DNA of 51,811 nucleotides from positions 1 to 51,811 of the forward strand of contig WYEI01000033.1 in NCBI GenBank assembly GCA_009903905.1. Direction: 5' to 3'. The translations under genes and the position numbers were made by a program. Source of the DNA: Pyrobaculum sp. (GTDB lineage: Archaea; Thermoproteota; Thermoprotei; Thermoproteales; Thermoproteaceae). A model generated the notes under the pieces. That model worked only from the letters and a program-made list of their open reading frames with translations. It searched no databases and was not told the origin of the DNA. Shown here in pieces: positions 12,530 to 20,578 of the stretch; positions within the stretch are counted from its first letter, which is position 1; each line of letters opens with the position of its first letter.

Positions 12530-12841
12530 GGCAACGCTGTGGTTGCGGTAGCCGCGGTTGTAGCCATGGCGCTGGCCGCCGTCGTTCCGTTGCGGCTTGA
12601 CGGCTACGATGTTGCCATGGAGGATCCGCTGTCTTCCGAGCAACCGCGGTCTCTCATGTATAAAGTTGCGTCGCCTCCGCAGGTGGTTGAGACCTTTGAG
12701 CGGCTTGGGGGAATTCGGCCGGTAGATAGCTATGCCGAACGTCTGCCGTGGTGCGGAGCTGGCGAGCAAAGCCGCCCCATTAGCCTTTCGACGAGTTTCA
12801 TGACGGCCGGGCTCTTATGCAAGCCCTCTGTAGGCGGCTAG
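12530..12841 (+). pseudogene. N-terminal remnant resembling PaREP2-type proteins
   Basis: The frame reads GNAVVAVAAVVAMALAAVVP then LRLDGYDVAMEDPLSSEQPR, and ends at 12841. A very similar start (NAAVVAAASTAAVRLRSDG) occurs in the fragment at 28325-28440, and the window also holds a PaREP2b C-terminal part at 26.5 kb. From memory, PaREP2 proteins begin with an Ala/Val-rich stretch followed by a VPLRLDG motif, so I read this as a truncated copy. Downstream to 13000 there is no gene. Confidence 0.35.
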
Positions 12842-12999
12842 AGGCGGTGTTGCGCGGTTTGCTCCGGGCGTCCACGGTAGGCGGCGTCGCGGGGCTTGGC
12901 GATATCACTTTGCCGAGTTCTCCGGGGGGCTCGCGCCGCCGCTGACCTCTACGGGCGTCGAGTATGGCGCGCGTCGGTATGTCGGCGGCCTCGGCGGGT

Positions 13000-14247
13000 C
13001 TAGACGGTTGTTCGTGCCTCGCCTTGGCCCGGCGTCTGCGAAAGCAGCCACCTCCACAGAGGGATGGCCTCGACCCTTACCCCTCGGATCTCGAGGACGT
13101 CCTCTAGGTCCCAGGTGATGAGTAGGGGTCTTCTGCCCGTAGTCTCTACGGCCTCGGCGAGGGATTTTAGCTCTCTGCGGTCTATCTCGTCGATGGCTGA
13201 GGCGTATGTGACCTGCACAGCCTCGGTGTCTGTCACGAAGTCCACCTCGCCTCTGCCCTTGAAGTATCTGGGCGCCTCGCCGCGGCGGAGTAGCTCAAGG
13301 GCCACCGCCGTCTCCATCTTCCTGCCCATCTGGCCCCGCGGGATGTAGGCAGGGTCTATGGGGTATATCTTCTTGGGCTGGAGGAGGGAGGTCTTGCCGA
13401 AGCCCCACTTGGGGAGCGCCACGATGTAGTAGGCCTCCTCAAGGTATTTCAGGTAGTTGGCGAGAGTTTTCTTGCTCTTGTCAAACCCCGCGGCCTTCAT
13501 CCTCCTATGAGCCGCGGATATGGAGAAGACCCCTGCGAAGGAGGCCTCAGCCATCGATATGAACAGCTCGAGGGAGGCGGCGTCTCTCACCCTGTGTCTC
13601 TCCACGACGTCGCGGTAGGCCACCGCGTCTCTGTAGGACTTGAGCAAAGCGGGGGCCAGATCCGGGTGTAGAACCGCCTCCGGGTATCCCCCCACCTCTA
13701 GATACTCCCTCAACGCGGCCAGGAGGCGCCCCCGGGAGGCCGGCGTCGCCGGGGACGGCGGCCCGAGCCCCCTGGCCTTTAGGAACTCGCGGAAGGAGAA
13801 GGGGAGGAGCACATGCGATAGATAGCGGCCGCGGAGCTCGGTGGGCACCTCGCGGAGGGTCAGCCTAGAGGAGGAGCCGGCGACCACTACGGCGTATCTT
13901 CTGTCGAGAAGAGTCCTGACCCACCTCCCCCAGTGGGGTATGTTCTGCACCTCATCTAACAACAAAACCGGCGGATTGCCGGCCTCCGCCAGCACCTTCA
14001 GGAAGGCGCCGAAGTGGCGAGGCGAAAGGCCTGCCAGCCTCACGTCTTCGAAATTTATATAGATGGCTCTCGCACTCCCAATCCTCACCGCTGTTTGGTA
14101 GAGCAGATACGTCTTGCCCGCCCTCCTGGGCCCCACAACCGCGGCCGCAAGCCCCTCCACAGGCTCAACCGAGAGCTCCCTCTCGACAATCGCGGGAGGC
14201 CGCCACTCCAGCCACTCGGCGACTAGCTCTCTAAACACATGTTCCAC
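13000..14247 (-). CDS. AAA ATPase with C-terminal DUF4143/nuclease-like domain
   Basis: The protein has about 415 residues. Walker A is VVGPRRAGKTYLLY near residue 35 and Walker B is PPVLLLDEVQNIPHWGRW near residue 92. Then comes the sensor VVVAGSSSRL with the usual PFSFREFL motif, and a C-terminal domain (from about 330) with GEVDFVTDTEAVQVTYAS, a PD-(D/E)xK-like EVDF...EAVQV arrangement. This is the common archaeal 'ATPase with DUF4143' family; its biological role is not settled and links to defence or mobile DNA have been suggested. GTG 14247 is chosen because a TATA-like AATAAAAAT lies about 22 bp upstream. Longer starts up to 14307 would place the promoter inside the gene. Inverted repeats surround the promoter (see next entry). 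Confidence 0.75.
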   Translation of the reverse strand: MEHVFRELVAEWLEWRPPAIVERELSVEPVEGLAAAVVGPRRAGKTYLLYQTAVRIGSARAIYINFEDVRLAGLSPRHFGAFLKVLAEAGNPPVLLLDEVQNIPHWGRWVRTLLDRRYAVVVAGSSSRLTLREVPTELRGRYLSHVLLPFSFREFLKARGLGPPSPATPASRGRLLAALREYLEVGGYPEAVLHPDLAPALLKSYRDAVAYRDVVERHRVRDAASLELFISMAEASFAGVFSISAAHRRMKAAGFDKSKKTLANYLKYLEEAYYIVALPKWGFGKTSLLQPKKIYPIDPAYIPRGQMGRKMETAVALELLRRGEAPRYFKGRGEVDFVTDTEAVQVTYASAIDEIDRRELKSLAEAVETTGRRPLLITWDLEDVLEIRGVRVEAIPLWRWLLSQTPGQGEARTTV

Positions 14248-14248
14248 G

Positions 14249-14288
14249 TAGGAAACAAAAACCCAATAAAAATGTTTCCTATAAGAAA
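14249..14288 (-). promoter_or_regulatory. Promoter with nested inverted repeats (putative operator)
   Basis: TAGGAAACA (14249-14257) and TGTTTCCTA (14273-14281) form a perfect 9-bp inverted repeat, 15 bp apart, around the AT-rich TATA region AATAAAAA (14265-14272). A third half-site GAAAC (14284-14288) pairs again with the GTTTC of the second arm. Placement over the promoter and start codon suggests a binding site for a dimeric repressor. Confidence 0.5.
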
Positions 14289-14369
14289 CACTACTCCCCA
14301 GCCGCATCGAAGGGCTGAGACCCTAACCGGCGAGAGGTCTCACGACACGGAGATGCCAGGCGGCTGACG

Positions 14370-14952
14370 ATGATCGAGGTCCGGCAGGTGATAGAGGCGC
14401 CGTGTGTCTCAGGTGGCTAGACGCCGTGTAGTAGCGGCCTCGGAGAGAATTGGCGTACAGCTTGGCGTAGGCAAGACAGTGCGGCACATGTACCGCGCCA
14501 AGTATATAGGCTACGTCGACGATGTGGAGATGCTCTTCTGGGCTAGGCTTGCAAGAAAGCTGGATAGGGCCGTGGTTAGGCTGGGCGGCGAGGGAAGGCT
14601 CGCCGCTGTAGAGACAAAGGAGGCAGGCGCGCTCCCCGCCGGGTCGCAGAGGGGCCTATACGCGATTGTCTTCCAGCCGATCTTGATGTACATCGACAAG
14701 CCGGTGGCCATGTTGGAGGAAGTGGCTGGGCTTGAGTGCGTGGAGGAGGTCTACGGCGTATTTGAGGGAGACGTATTTAAGGTGAGGGTGGTGGACTTCG
14801 GCCTTGGGTTCTGCGAGGTCTGCAGACGCAGGCGGCCTATGCTCAAGGCGCTTCCCCAAGGCACTGTCCTGCGGCTGAAGAGCACGTGCAGAGACGTAGC
14901 CGCGATCGGCATACTCTCCGAAATCGGCTTCGGCTCGCTATACAAGGTTTAA
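14370..14952 (+). pseudogene. cmr3: Internally deleted cmr3 remnant
   Basis: The start at 14370 reads MIEVRQVIEAP, parallel to the intact Cmr3 at 33.7-34.6 kb (MIELRIVPLGP), and stops at 14420. A second frame from about 14404 then carries the C-terminal half of Cmr3: ERIGVQLG...GHLYRA-like VRHMYRAKYIGYV, VRLGGEGRLAAVET, and the signature VVDFGLGFCEVCRRRRPMLK with ALPQGTV. The intact Cmr3 has VLQWGLGFSDVCRERRPKYP with ALPPGTV in the same place. About 80-90 residues between the two parts are missing. It is therefore a dead or at most truncated RAMP gene. It sits immediately before the ATPase operon at 14974, so that operon may once have belonged to a second cmr locus. Confidence 0.8.
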
Positions 14953-14973
14953 AAGCCGGAGTATTGTATAACT

Positions 14974-15924
14974 GTGCTCTTGACCCTTGTAAACATAGGT
15001 CCCTTGAAAGAGGCGCGGGTCGAGCTGGGGAGGGGGTTCACAGCGTTTTACGGGCCTAACGCCTCGGGGAAGACCACCGTGGCTAGGGCGTTGAGGCTCC
15101 TTGCGTTGATGAACATGGGCGCTGCGAACGCGGGGGAGTTGATGGAGCTTATAAACCGCGTGAAGAGGGAGGGCAAGATCGTGTACGAGGATGGCGGTTC
15201 TGTGCTTGAGATAAGTTGCGCCTTAGAAGAGCGGGGCGCTTGGCTGAAATTCGGGGGCGTGCTTGGCGGGGAGCGACGCGTCTACGCCAACGACCGCTTG
15301 GAAAGCATAGACAGGCCTAGGATTGCCATGTTCTGGATACTGCACGACTCCGTCACGCTGTACGGAATTAAGGCTCAGGTGGGGCGGCCCTACGAGCTGG
15401 CGGATCTCCTCGCTCCCTCGGTCCTCCGCGGCCTTGTGGGCGAGGGAAAGGCGCTGGGGGAGTTCTTGGACTTCTACGAGGAGTTCCTCGCAAAGGTGAA
15501 CGAATACCTTGAAGCCTTCTCTGGCCACGCGTTGGTGTACAGAGATGGGCTGTACTTCAGACGTAGCATTCACCTATTCCACCCTAACCAGACAGCCAAA
15601 GGGGTGAGGCGCATGGCCCTTATAATCGCCGCGACTCTCCTGGCCGAGGCTGTATCAGAAGGAGCCACCCCGGTTGTCTACGTGGAAGAATTCGAGTCGC
15701 TACACGTGGACTACTTAGAGTTATTGATCGAGTTCCTGCGCCGGAGATCTGCGGCAGTTGTGGCGGAAACCCACAGCGGCTTCGTCCTAAGGAGGGTATA
15801 TGAGACCAAGAGCAAGAGAGATGTGCGGTATTACATTTTCAAAGATGGCGCAGTCTACACCGAAATAGACCCAAAACTTTTCATAAGAGAAATAGCCGCC
15901 ATGGTCGGAGTTGATATGCTATGA
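14974..15924 (+). CDS. AAA/ABC-type ATPase, first gene of a three-gene operon
   Basis: The protein has 316 residues. It begins with the RecF/OLD-like strand LTLVNIGPLKEARVELGRGF, followed by Walker A FYGPNASGKTTVARALRLL near residue 30. An SMC/OLD-like signature lies near residues 205-220 (HPNQTAKGVRRMALIIAATL). Walker B is VVYVEEFESLHVDYLELLIE near residue 232, with the switch His in VVAETHSGF near 262. The Asp of Walker B is replaced by Glu-Glu. The length suggests an ATPase-only protein without the OLD Toprim domain. The GTG start is set by a TATA box (GTTTAAAAG, about 14947-14955) 24 bp upstream. The stop overlaps the next ATG (ATGA), so it is coupled to the Cys-rich protein. A role in defence is inferred from the neighbourhood. 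Confidence 0.85.
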   Translation: MLLTLVNIGPLKEARVELGRGFTAFYGPNASGKTTVARALRLLALMNMGAANAGELMELINRVKREGKIVYEDGGSVLEISCALEERGAWLKFGGVLGGERRVYANDRLESIDRPRIAMFWILHDSVTLYGIKAQVGRPYELADLLAPSVLRGLVGEGKALGEFLDFYEEFLAKVNEYLEAFSGHALVYRDGLYFRRSIHLFHPNQTAKGVRRMALIIAATLLAEAVSEGATPVVYVEEFESLHVDYLELLIEFLRRRSAAVVAETHSGFVLRRVYETKSKRDVRYYIFKDGAVYTEIDPKLFIREIAAMVGVDML

Positions 15925-16460
15925 GGTGTTGCTTTTCGCAGATATGCTCTACAGCACTAAACGCCGCGGCTACACACACATGTAGCCCTGGTCGTGTTGT
16001 GTGTGATGAATGTGGGACTCTCTGTGACGGCGGAGAATTGCGTTTCCTTAAAGATAGTGAGTTTATTAAACACCTAGAAAGACTTGGCATTGACGAGTCA
16101 AATGGTCTTGCATTTCTCTGCTATATGGATTTTTCAAATACTAATAGTGATTGTGCAAATTATATGTGTAAGCAAACTATGTGTCAAAATATGCAGGGCG
16201 TACCTGATATGTGTATGTTAATAGTTTCTGAAAATAAGGCTGTATTTGCCTCAATTGAGTGTAAGTGTAGTATGGTTCAACGTGGAAGAAAGACAGAACT
16301 AGCTACGGTTACTCTGATAGAAGATGTCCGCGCAAAGGTCAGCAGACTTTGCCAACAGCCAAGCTTTGTCCTACTCCTTCTTAATCGTAAACTATATGGC
16401 CGCGTAAAATCAATGAAAAATGAATTCATAAACAATAATATTTATCCATTTACCTGTTAG
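15921..16460 (+). CDS. Cys-rich protein with PD...ExK nuclease-like signature
   Basis: The protein has 179 residues and I do not recognise a named family. It has a Cys-rich start (CC...C, then CDECGTLC near residues 28-35, zinc-knuckle-like) and more Cys pairs near 78-98. The segment GVPDMCMLIVSENKAVFASI is followed directly by ECKC. It gives P95-D96 ... E113-x-K115 with a hydrophobic strand between, the spacing of PD-(D/E)xK nuclease cores. The start ATG overlaps the ATPase stop by four bases, so the two are translated together. Its DNA is strikingly more AT-rich than its neighbours, which suggests recent transfer. An ATPase plus nuclease pair is a common defence layout. The nuclease call is a motif-level inference. 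Confidence 0.6.
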   Translation: MRCCFSQICSTALNAAATHTCSPGRVVCDECGTLCDGGELRFLKDSEFIKHLERLGIDESNGLAFLCYMDFSNTNSDCANYMCKQTMCQNMQGVPDMCMLIVSENKAVFASIECKCSMVQRGRKTELATVTLIEDVRAKVSRLCQQPSFVLLLLNRKLYGRVKSMKNEFINNNIYPFTC

Positions 16461-16463
16461 AAC

Positions 16464-17090
16464 ATGCTTCTCGTTGAGACCTCTCTCCCAATAGAAGCCG
16501 CTGTAGAAGCGCTGAGGGAGATATGTGACGAATTTGAAAAAACGTCAGTAAAGCTGAAATGCAGAATCGGTGGGCTGAGGCTCCTAGGCTTTGTAAGCCG
16601 CTGGGGTCCTACAACCATGCTTCAACTCTTTCCTGAGGAGGCCATCTCCGAGGGGGCGTATTTTATAGATGTAGCTAAGGACTATCTAGAGAAAAGAGGC
16701 GGGGAGGCGGAGTCTTCGTTGCGGCTTCTTGCAGAGCGCCTAGACGCGTCTTTCGCGGCTGTGGCACTGTATCCACTGTCGTTTTTCGCCGGAGAGTTTG
16801 AGGGAACCCTACAAGAGCGGATGCTGGAGGACCCCTGCGAGGCGTTGCCCGTGTTGCTCAAACGTGACGTCCCCTCTATGCTCGCCTATGTGCTCCTCAG
16901 CCTCCTCCACGCCAGAGAGAGTGCTGAGGAGCTCGTGAAGCTCCTAGACCTCGACTACGAGCAGCTCAGAGGGTTCCAGACGCAGGTCAAATGTATAGAG
17001 GAGCGATCCGGCTGTGCGGCGGCTACAGATGCGCAACTTGCGGAGGAGCTCACAAACACGTGCAATGGACGAATAAAAGTCATAACCTAG
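16464..17090 (+). CDS. Uncharacterised helical protein, third gene of the ATPase operon
   Basis: The protein has 208 residues with no recognisable family. It is mostly helical and acidic: LPIEAAVEALREICDEFEKT at the start, a mixed segment LRLLGFVSRWGPTTMLQLFP, then Leu-rich helices (VPSMLAYVLLSLLHARESAE). It ends with a segment containing three Cys. It starts three bases after the stop of the Cys-rich protein, so it belongs to the same transcript as the ATPase and the nuclease-like protein. It could be a specificity, immunity or structural partner; nothing in the sequence decides. Confidence 0.7.
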   Translation: MLLVETSLPIEAAVEALREICDEFEKTSVKLKCRIGGLRLLGFVSRWGPTTMLQLFPEEAISEGAYFIDVAKDYLEKRGGEAESSLRLLAERLDASFAAVALYPLSFFAGEFEGTLQERMLEDPCEALPVLLKRDVPSMLAYVLLSLLHARESAEELVKLLDLDYEQLRGFQTQVKCIEERSGCAAATDAQLAEELTNTCNGRIKVIT

Positions 17091-17330
17091 ACCCGCAACT
17101 AAACAACGTCTAGCCACACTGTGCAGAGACAGCCCCAGACGGGAGACACGTACAGAGTATGCTTTGCGTCCCTTATCGGGGCCGAAACATAGAGAGGGTT
17201 CCGGGGGCGAGCCACAGCTTAGGCAGGTGGTCCGTGGGCCTCGGCGAGGCATGCCGCAATCACGGCGTATAAAAGAAGGCGGTCGTGGAGTGTTTCCCGG
17301 CCCCGCTGGCGCTTGTTTAAAGATTTATGT

Positions 17331-18695
17331 ATGGTAAGTATTATACTTGTGAAACCTGAATTTGTAGACAGGGGGCGGGAGCTGGCGTGGCTGGAGGAGC
17401 GGTTCCGGTCTGGCGGCGCCGAGCTGTTGGTGATATACGGCAGGCGCAGGGTGGGGAAGACCGAACTGCTGAAGAGATTCCTTAGGTCTAAGCGATGCAT
17501 CTACTTCCTCGCCTCTAGGACCAGCCTCCAGGACAACGTCGAATCGCTGAAGAAGAAGATCGCGGAGTTTACAGGCAAGCGGCTCTACGAAAGGCTCCAG
17601 GTGAGGGGGCTTGGGGAGCTTCTGACCTACCTGGCGGAGGAGGTGGAGAGGCCGTGTCTCGTAATAGACGAGTTCGGCTACCTGGTGGAGCTAGACCGCG
17701 GGGTGCTCTCCGACCTCCAGGCCGCGTGGGACGAGGCCCTGTCGCGGAGGAGCTTCTTCCTAGTGCTCTGCGGCTCCAGCGTCTCCATGTTTGAGACGGA
17801 GGTGTTGGGCTACAGGTCGCCGCTGTACGGCAGGCGGACGGGGAGCTGGAGGGTAGAGCCCCTAAGCTTCAGAGACGCCAGATCTTTTATCCCGCGCTAC
17901 GGCTTTGAAGACGCCGTCCGCGTCTGGGCCGCGGCGGGCGGCGTCCCCATGTACCTAAAGCTGTTTGACGACGGGCTGGAGTTCGAGGAAAACTTAAAGA
18001 GGGCTGTGTTTACGAAGGGGGCCGTCCTCTACGACGAGGGCTACTTCCTCCTGAGAGAGGAGCTGAGAGAGCCCTCGACCTACCTAGCCCTGTTGAAGCA
18101 CCTGGCGGCTGGGTACAACACAATCGGCAAGCTGGCCTCTGCCGTGGGCGCCGACAAGGCGAATCTAACTAAATACCTGGCTGTTCTGCAGAGCCTCGGC
18201 CTCGTCAAACACGTAGTTCCCTACGGCCAGAGACGCAAAGGCATCTACGCGGTGGCAGATAACTACATGTGGTTCTGGCTTAAGTTCGTCCTCCCCAACC
18301 AGTCGGAGCTGGAGCTGGGGGACGTAGACGAGGTGCTCCGCAGGATAAGGCCTGAGCTTGAGCAACACATGGGCCTCGTGTTTGAGGAGCTGGTGAGACA
18401 GCTCATCGCAAGCCGGGCGATACCCCTGCCCTTCAAACCCACATACGTGGGGCAGTGGTGGAAAGGCGGAGCCCAAATCGACGTGGTTGCGCTAGACCAA
18501 CACAACGCCCTCTTCGCAGAGGTTAAGTGGGGGAGAGCCACAAGCCAAGACTTGACAAAGCTAATAGAAAACTCGCAGAGGGTAGACGTAGGCGGCAGAA
18601 AGCGCCACTACCTAGTGGTGGCAAGAGAAGGAAGCGGCGTAGACTGGCTAATAGACTTTGAAGAACTTGACAAACTGACGAAACCCAGCGGCTGA
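17331..18695 (+). CDS. Archaeal AAA ATPase with C-terminal DUF234/nuclease-like domain
   Basis: The protein has about 454 residues. After FVDRGRELAWLEERF, Walker A is VIYGRRRVGKTELLKRF near residue 30 and Walker B is RPCLVIDEFGYLVEL near 110. Then come the sensor LVLCGSSVSMFE and the PLSFRDA motif. A winged helix lies around residues 260-310 (TIGKLASAVGADKANLTKYL). The C-terminal DUF234-type domain contains AQIDVVALDQHNALFAEVKW, a D...ExK arrangement typical of PD-(D/E)xK nucleases. ATG 17331 is chosen because a GTTTAAAG TATA box lies 23 bp upstream; an ATG at 17313 would fall within it. Such ATPases are numerous in archaea and often lie near mobile or defence genes. Confidence 0.85.
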   Translation: MVSIILVKPEFVDRGRELAWLEERFRSGGAELLVIYGRRRVGKTELLKRFLRSKRCIYFLASRTSLQDNVESLKKKIAEFTGKRLYERLQVRGLGELLTYLAEEVERPCLVIDEFGYLVELDRGVLSDLQAAWDEALSRRSFFLVLCGSSVSMFETEVLGYRSPLYGRRTGSWRVEPLSFRDARSFIPRYGFEDAVRVWAAAGGVPMYLKLFDDGLEFEENLKRAVFTKGAVLYDEGYFLLREELREPSTYLALLKHLAAGYNTIGKLASAVGADKANLTKYLAVLQSLGLVKHVVPYGQRRKGIYAVADNYMWFWLKFVLPNQSELELGDVDEVLRRIRPELEQHMGLVFEELVRQLIASRAIPLPFKPTYVGQWWKGGAQIDVVALDQHNALFAEVKWGRATSQDLTKLIENSQRVDVGGRKRHYLVVAREGSGVDWLIDFEELDKLTKPSG

Positions 18696-19282
18696 CGACG
18701 AGAAGCCGCGGCCCCACCCCAGCCACAACGCCCAGTGGCATCCGGCTAGCTGAACCGCAAGGGGCTCGGCGGACGCGGCGACGCCCATGGAGGCACTTAA
18801 AGCCGCGTTGATGAACGACCAACTCAAACAGTCGCCGGAGGCGAATTGCCCACGGCCGACGACGTCGTAGATGCGTTACTCCGCCCAGCCTGCCCCTTCC
18901 GTCTTCTACCTTTCGCGTTTCTCCGCGTTAGGCGGGCTGAGCAATCGGCGGCCCAGGTCAGCCGAGGGGCCGGGCAGAAGGCGACTTTCTCGCGGCGAGG
19001 TGAGGACTACGACGCTCCTGGCCCTCCCCCAACCGCCTCAAGAAGGTGGCCGTTCCGCCCTTTAAGATGCGAGGAAGGGCACCTTCCCTCCGGAGGGCTT
19101 GGCTCTGCAGAGCGGCGGCTAGGTTTATAAACGTGCCCACGGGAACCTGGTTGTGGACTTGTCAAAAGCCCCGCGGGCATCCGCGTAGCGGTAAACAGAA
19201 AACTGAACCCTTCAAGATTTTAGAGGCGAGAAAAGACCCCGGCGTAAGACGGAGGAAGCAGAGGTGTGGGCTGGTGGACCGG
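18696..19282. other. GC-rich gap without a convincing gene
   Basis: I see no protein or RNA gene I can support. Short frames in several phases lack start signals and family features. A TATA-like GGTTTATAAACG at about 19120-19131 stands alone without a start codon at the usual distance that opens a long frame. Confidence 0.35.
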
Positions 19283-19902
19283 CTACGATCGCGACGTTGC
19301 CCGACCTTTAGTCACCGTCACGGCGACGCCTGCGGCGAATGCCAGGAGAAACGCCGGCAAGGCCCACGGGTTTGGCGACGGCCCTATATCTATGCCGGCG
19401 GTGCCGGGCACCGTTACGGTTATGGTCCTGTCCTCGCCTGGGGCGAGGCGGACGCGTGTGGCGCCCCATCTGCCGAGTGCTATTACGTCGACGTCATACA
19501 CACCAGCGAGGACCTCCACGTCCTTAGGCGGCTTCGTGAAGTTCAGCCGCGACGGACCCCCCAGCCTTACCTCGGTGACGTAGATGTCGATGGGCTTCCC
19601 ATAGTCGTCCACGGCGGCTACGCTGAGTTTGGCGGTCGGCACCTTCACGAAAACTACCGCGTCTGCCACGGTGACGTTCGTGGCGTAGGTGAAAAACGGC
19701 GCCGACACGCGGTAGCTACGCCCCGGCGTAAGCCAAGCCCTCACCTACGCCGCGCCCAACCCCCATGACCTCCACAACTCAATCCCGCCCCAAACCCGTC
19801 CAACACAGCCACAGTTACGTTAAGAGGCGCCCCGGACCCCGCGGAACCAGCCGCCGCAAGCCCCACGGCAAAAACCAAAACCACAAGCAACAACCTATAC
19901 AT
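19283..19902 (-). pseudogene. Frameshifted exported, membrane-anchored surface protein
   Basis: The ATG at 19902 opens a clear signal peptide, MYRLLLVVLVFAVGLAAAGS, with a TATA-like TTCATAAAC about 25 bp upstream. That frame stops at about 19743. A second frame then gives a beta-rich extracellular domain (VADAVVFVKVPTAKLSVAAV, VYDVDVIALGRWGATRVRL) and a C-terminal helix WALPAFLLAFAAGVAVTV followed by basic residues, i.e. a membrane anchor. Together they form one secreted protein broken by a frameshift (or a small deletion) near 19745-19760. Extracellular proteins of this build are common in Thermoproteales. The function is unknown. Confidence 0.6.
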
Positions 19903-20015
19903 AACAAAACTTGACTTAGTGGTTTATGAATTTTACGCGTCGACATATAATACAAGCCGGGTATCTCACTCTTCTTCGAATACGTCTCAGGCGTTGAATT
20001 TAGTTGTGGCGCTAG

Positions 20016-20504
20016 TTATATTGGCTCAGCCACCAGTTTTATAACTGGCGCCTTGGGGTTTACCAACAACGCCTCTTTGCCCGGCGGTAGTTCCACCTCC
20101 CCCTTGCCTCTTATGTCTTGTCCGTCTATATACGTGCCGTTGATAGAGCCGTCGTCCCGCACATAGAGTTTGCCGTTTCTCACAACGAACCTCACGTGGA
20201 CGCGGGATATTGTGTCAGGATCCCTCCAGGCGTAGCTGTAAAGCTCATAGCGGCCGAGCACCACCTCAGGTCCGCCCTCAACTACCTCGGCAACCTTCCC
20301 CCTAGACCCGTCTTGCTTCACTGCGTAGATAACGTAGCGAGACGCCGCCAGTCTAGGTTGTGACGTAGGCTGTTGAGGAGTTGCCTGCGGTTGCTGTTGC
20401 GGCTGAGAAGGCGGCGGAACTACGGAGCCGCAATTTGGACAATAGGGATTATGGGGATCGTAGTCAAATTCATAGTTGCAGTAGGGACATTTAACCTTAA
20501 CCAC
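20016..20504 (-). CDS. Zinc-ribbon plus FHA domain protein
   Basis: The protein has 162 residues. A zinc ribbon lies at the N-terminus (CPYCNYEFDYDPHNPYCPNC), then a flexible Gln/Pro linker (residues 30-50), then an FHA domain from about 75. It carries the usual features: VVLGRYE, ISRVHVRFVVRNGKLYVRD, and SINGTYIDG. FHA domains bind phosphothreonine, so this is a likely reader of the kinase encoded on the opposite strand at 21.8 kb. The GTG start is preceded at about 25 bp by AATTATAAAG. The two genes around 20.5 kb are divergently transcribed from a 75-bp promoter region. Confidence 0.85.
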   Translation of the reverse strand: MVKVKCPYCNYEFDYDPHNPYCPNCGSVVPPPSQPQQQPQATPQQPTSQPRLAASRYVIYAVKQDGSRGKVAEVVEGGPEVVLGRYELYSYAWRDPDTISRVHVRFVVRNGKLYVRDDGSINGTYIDGQDIRGKGEVELPPGKEALLVNPKAPVIKLVAEPI

Positions 20505-20578
20505 GATACTCGCCTTTATAATTCTTAATAAATTTTTGGTGCCGGAAGTATTTAAATATAATATATATGAAGACCATC

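Noticed and set aside
18787..18869. Short frame starting MEALKAALMNDQL on the plus strand
   Set aside because: Very short, no promoter at the right distance, no family and no neighbour that would support it.
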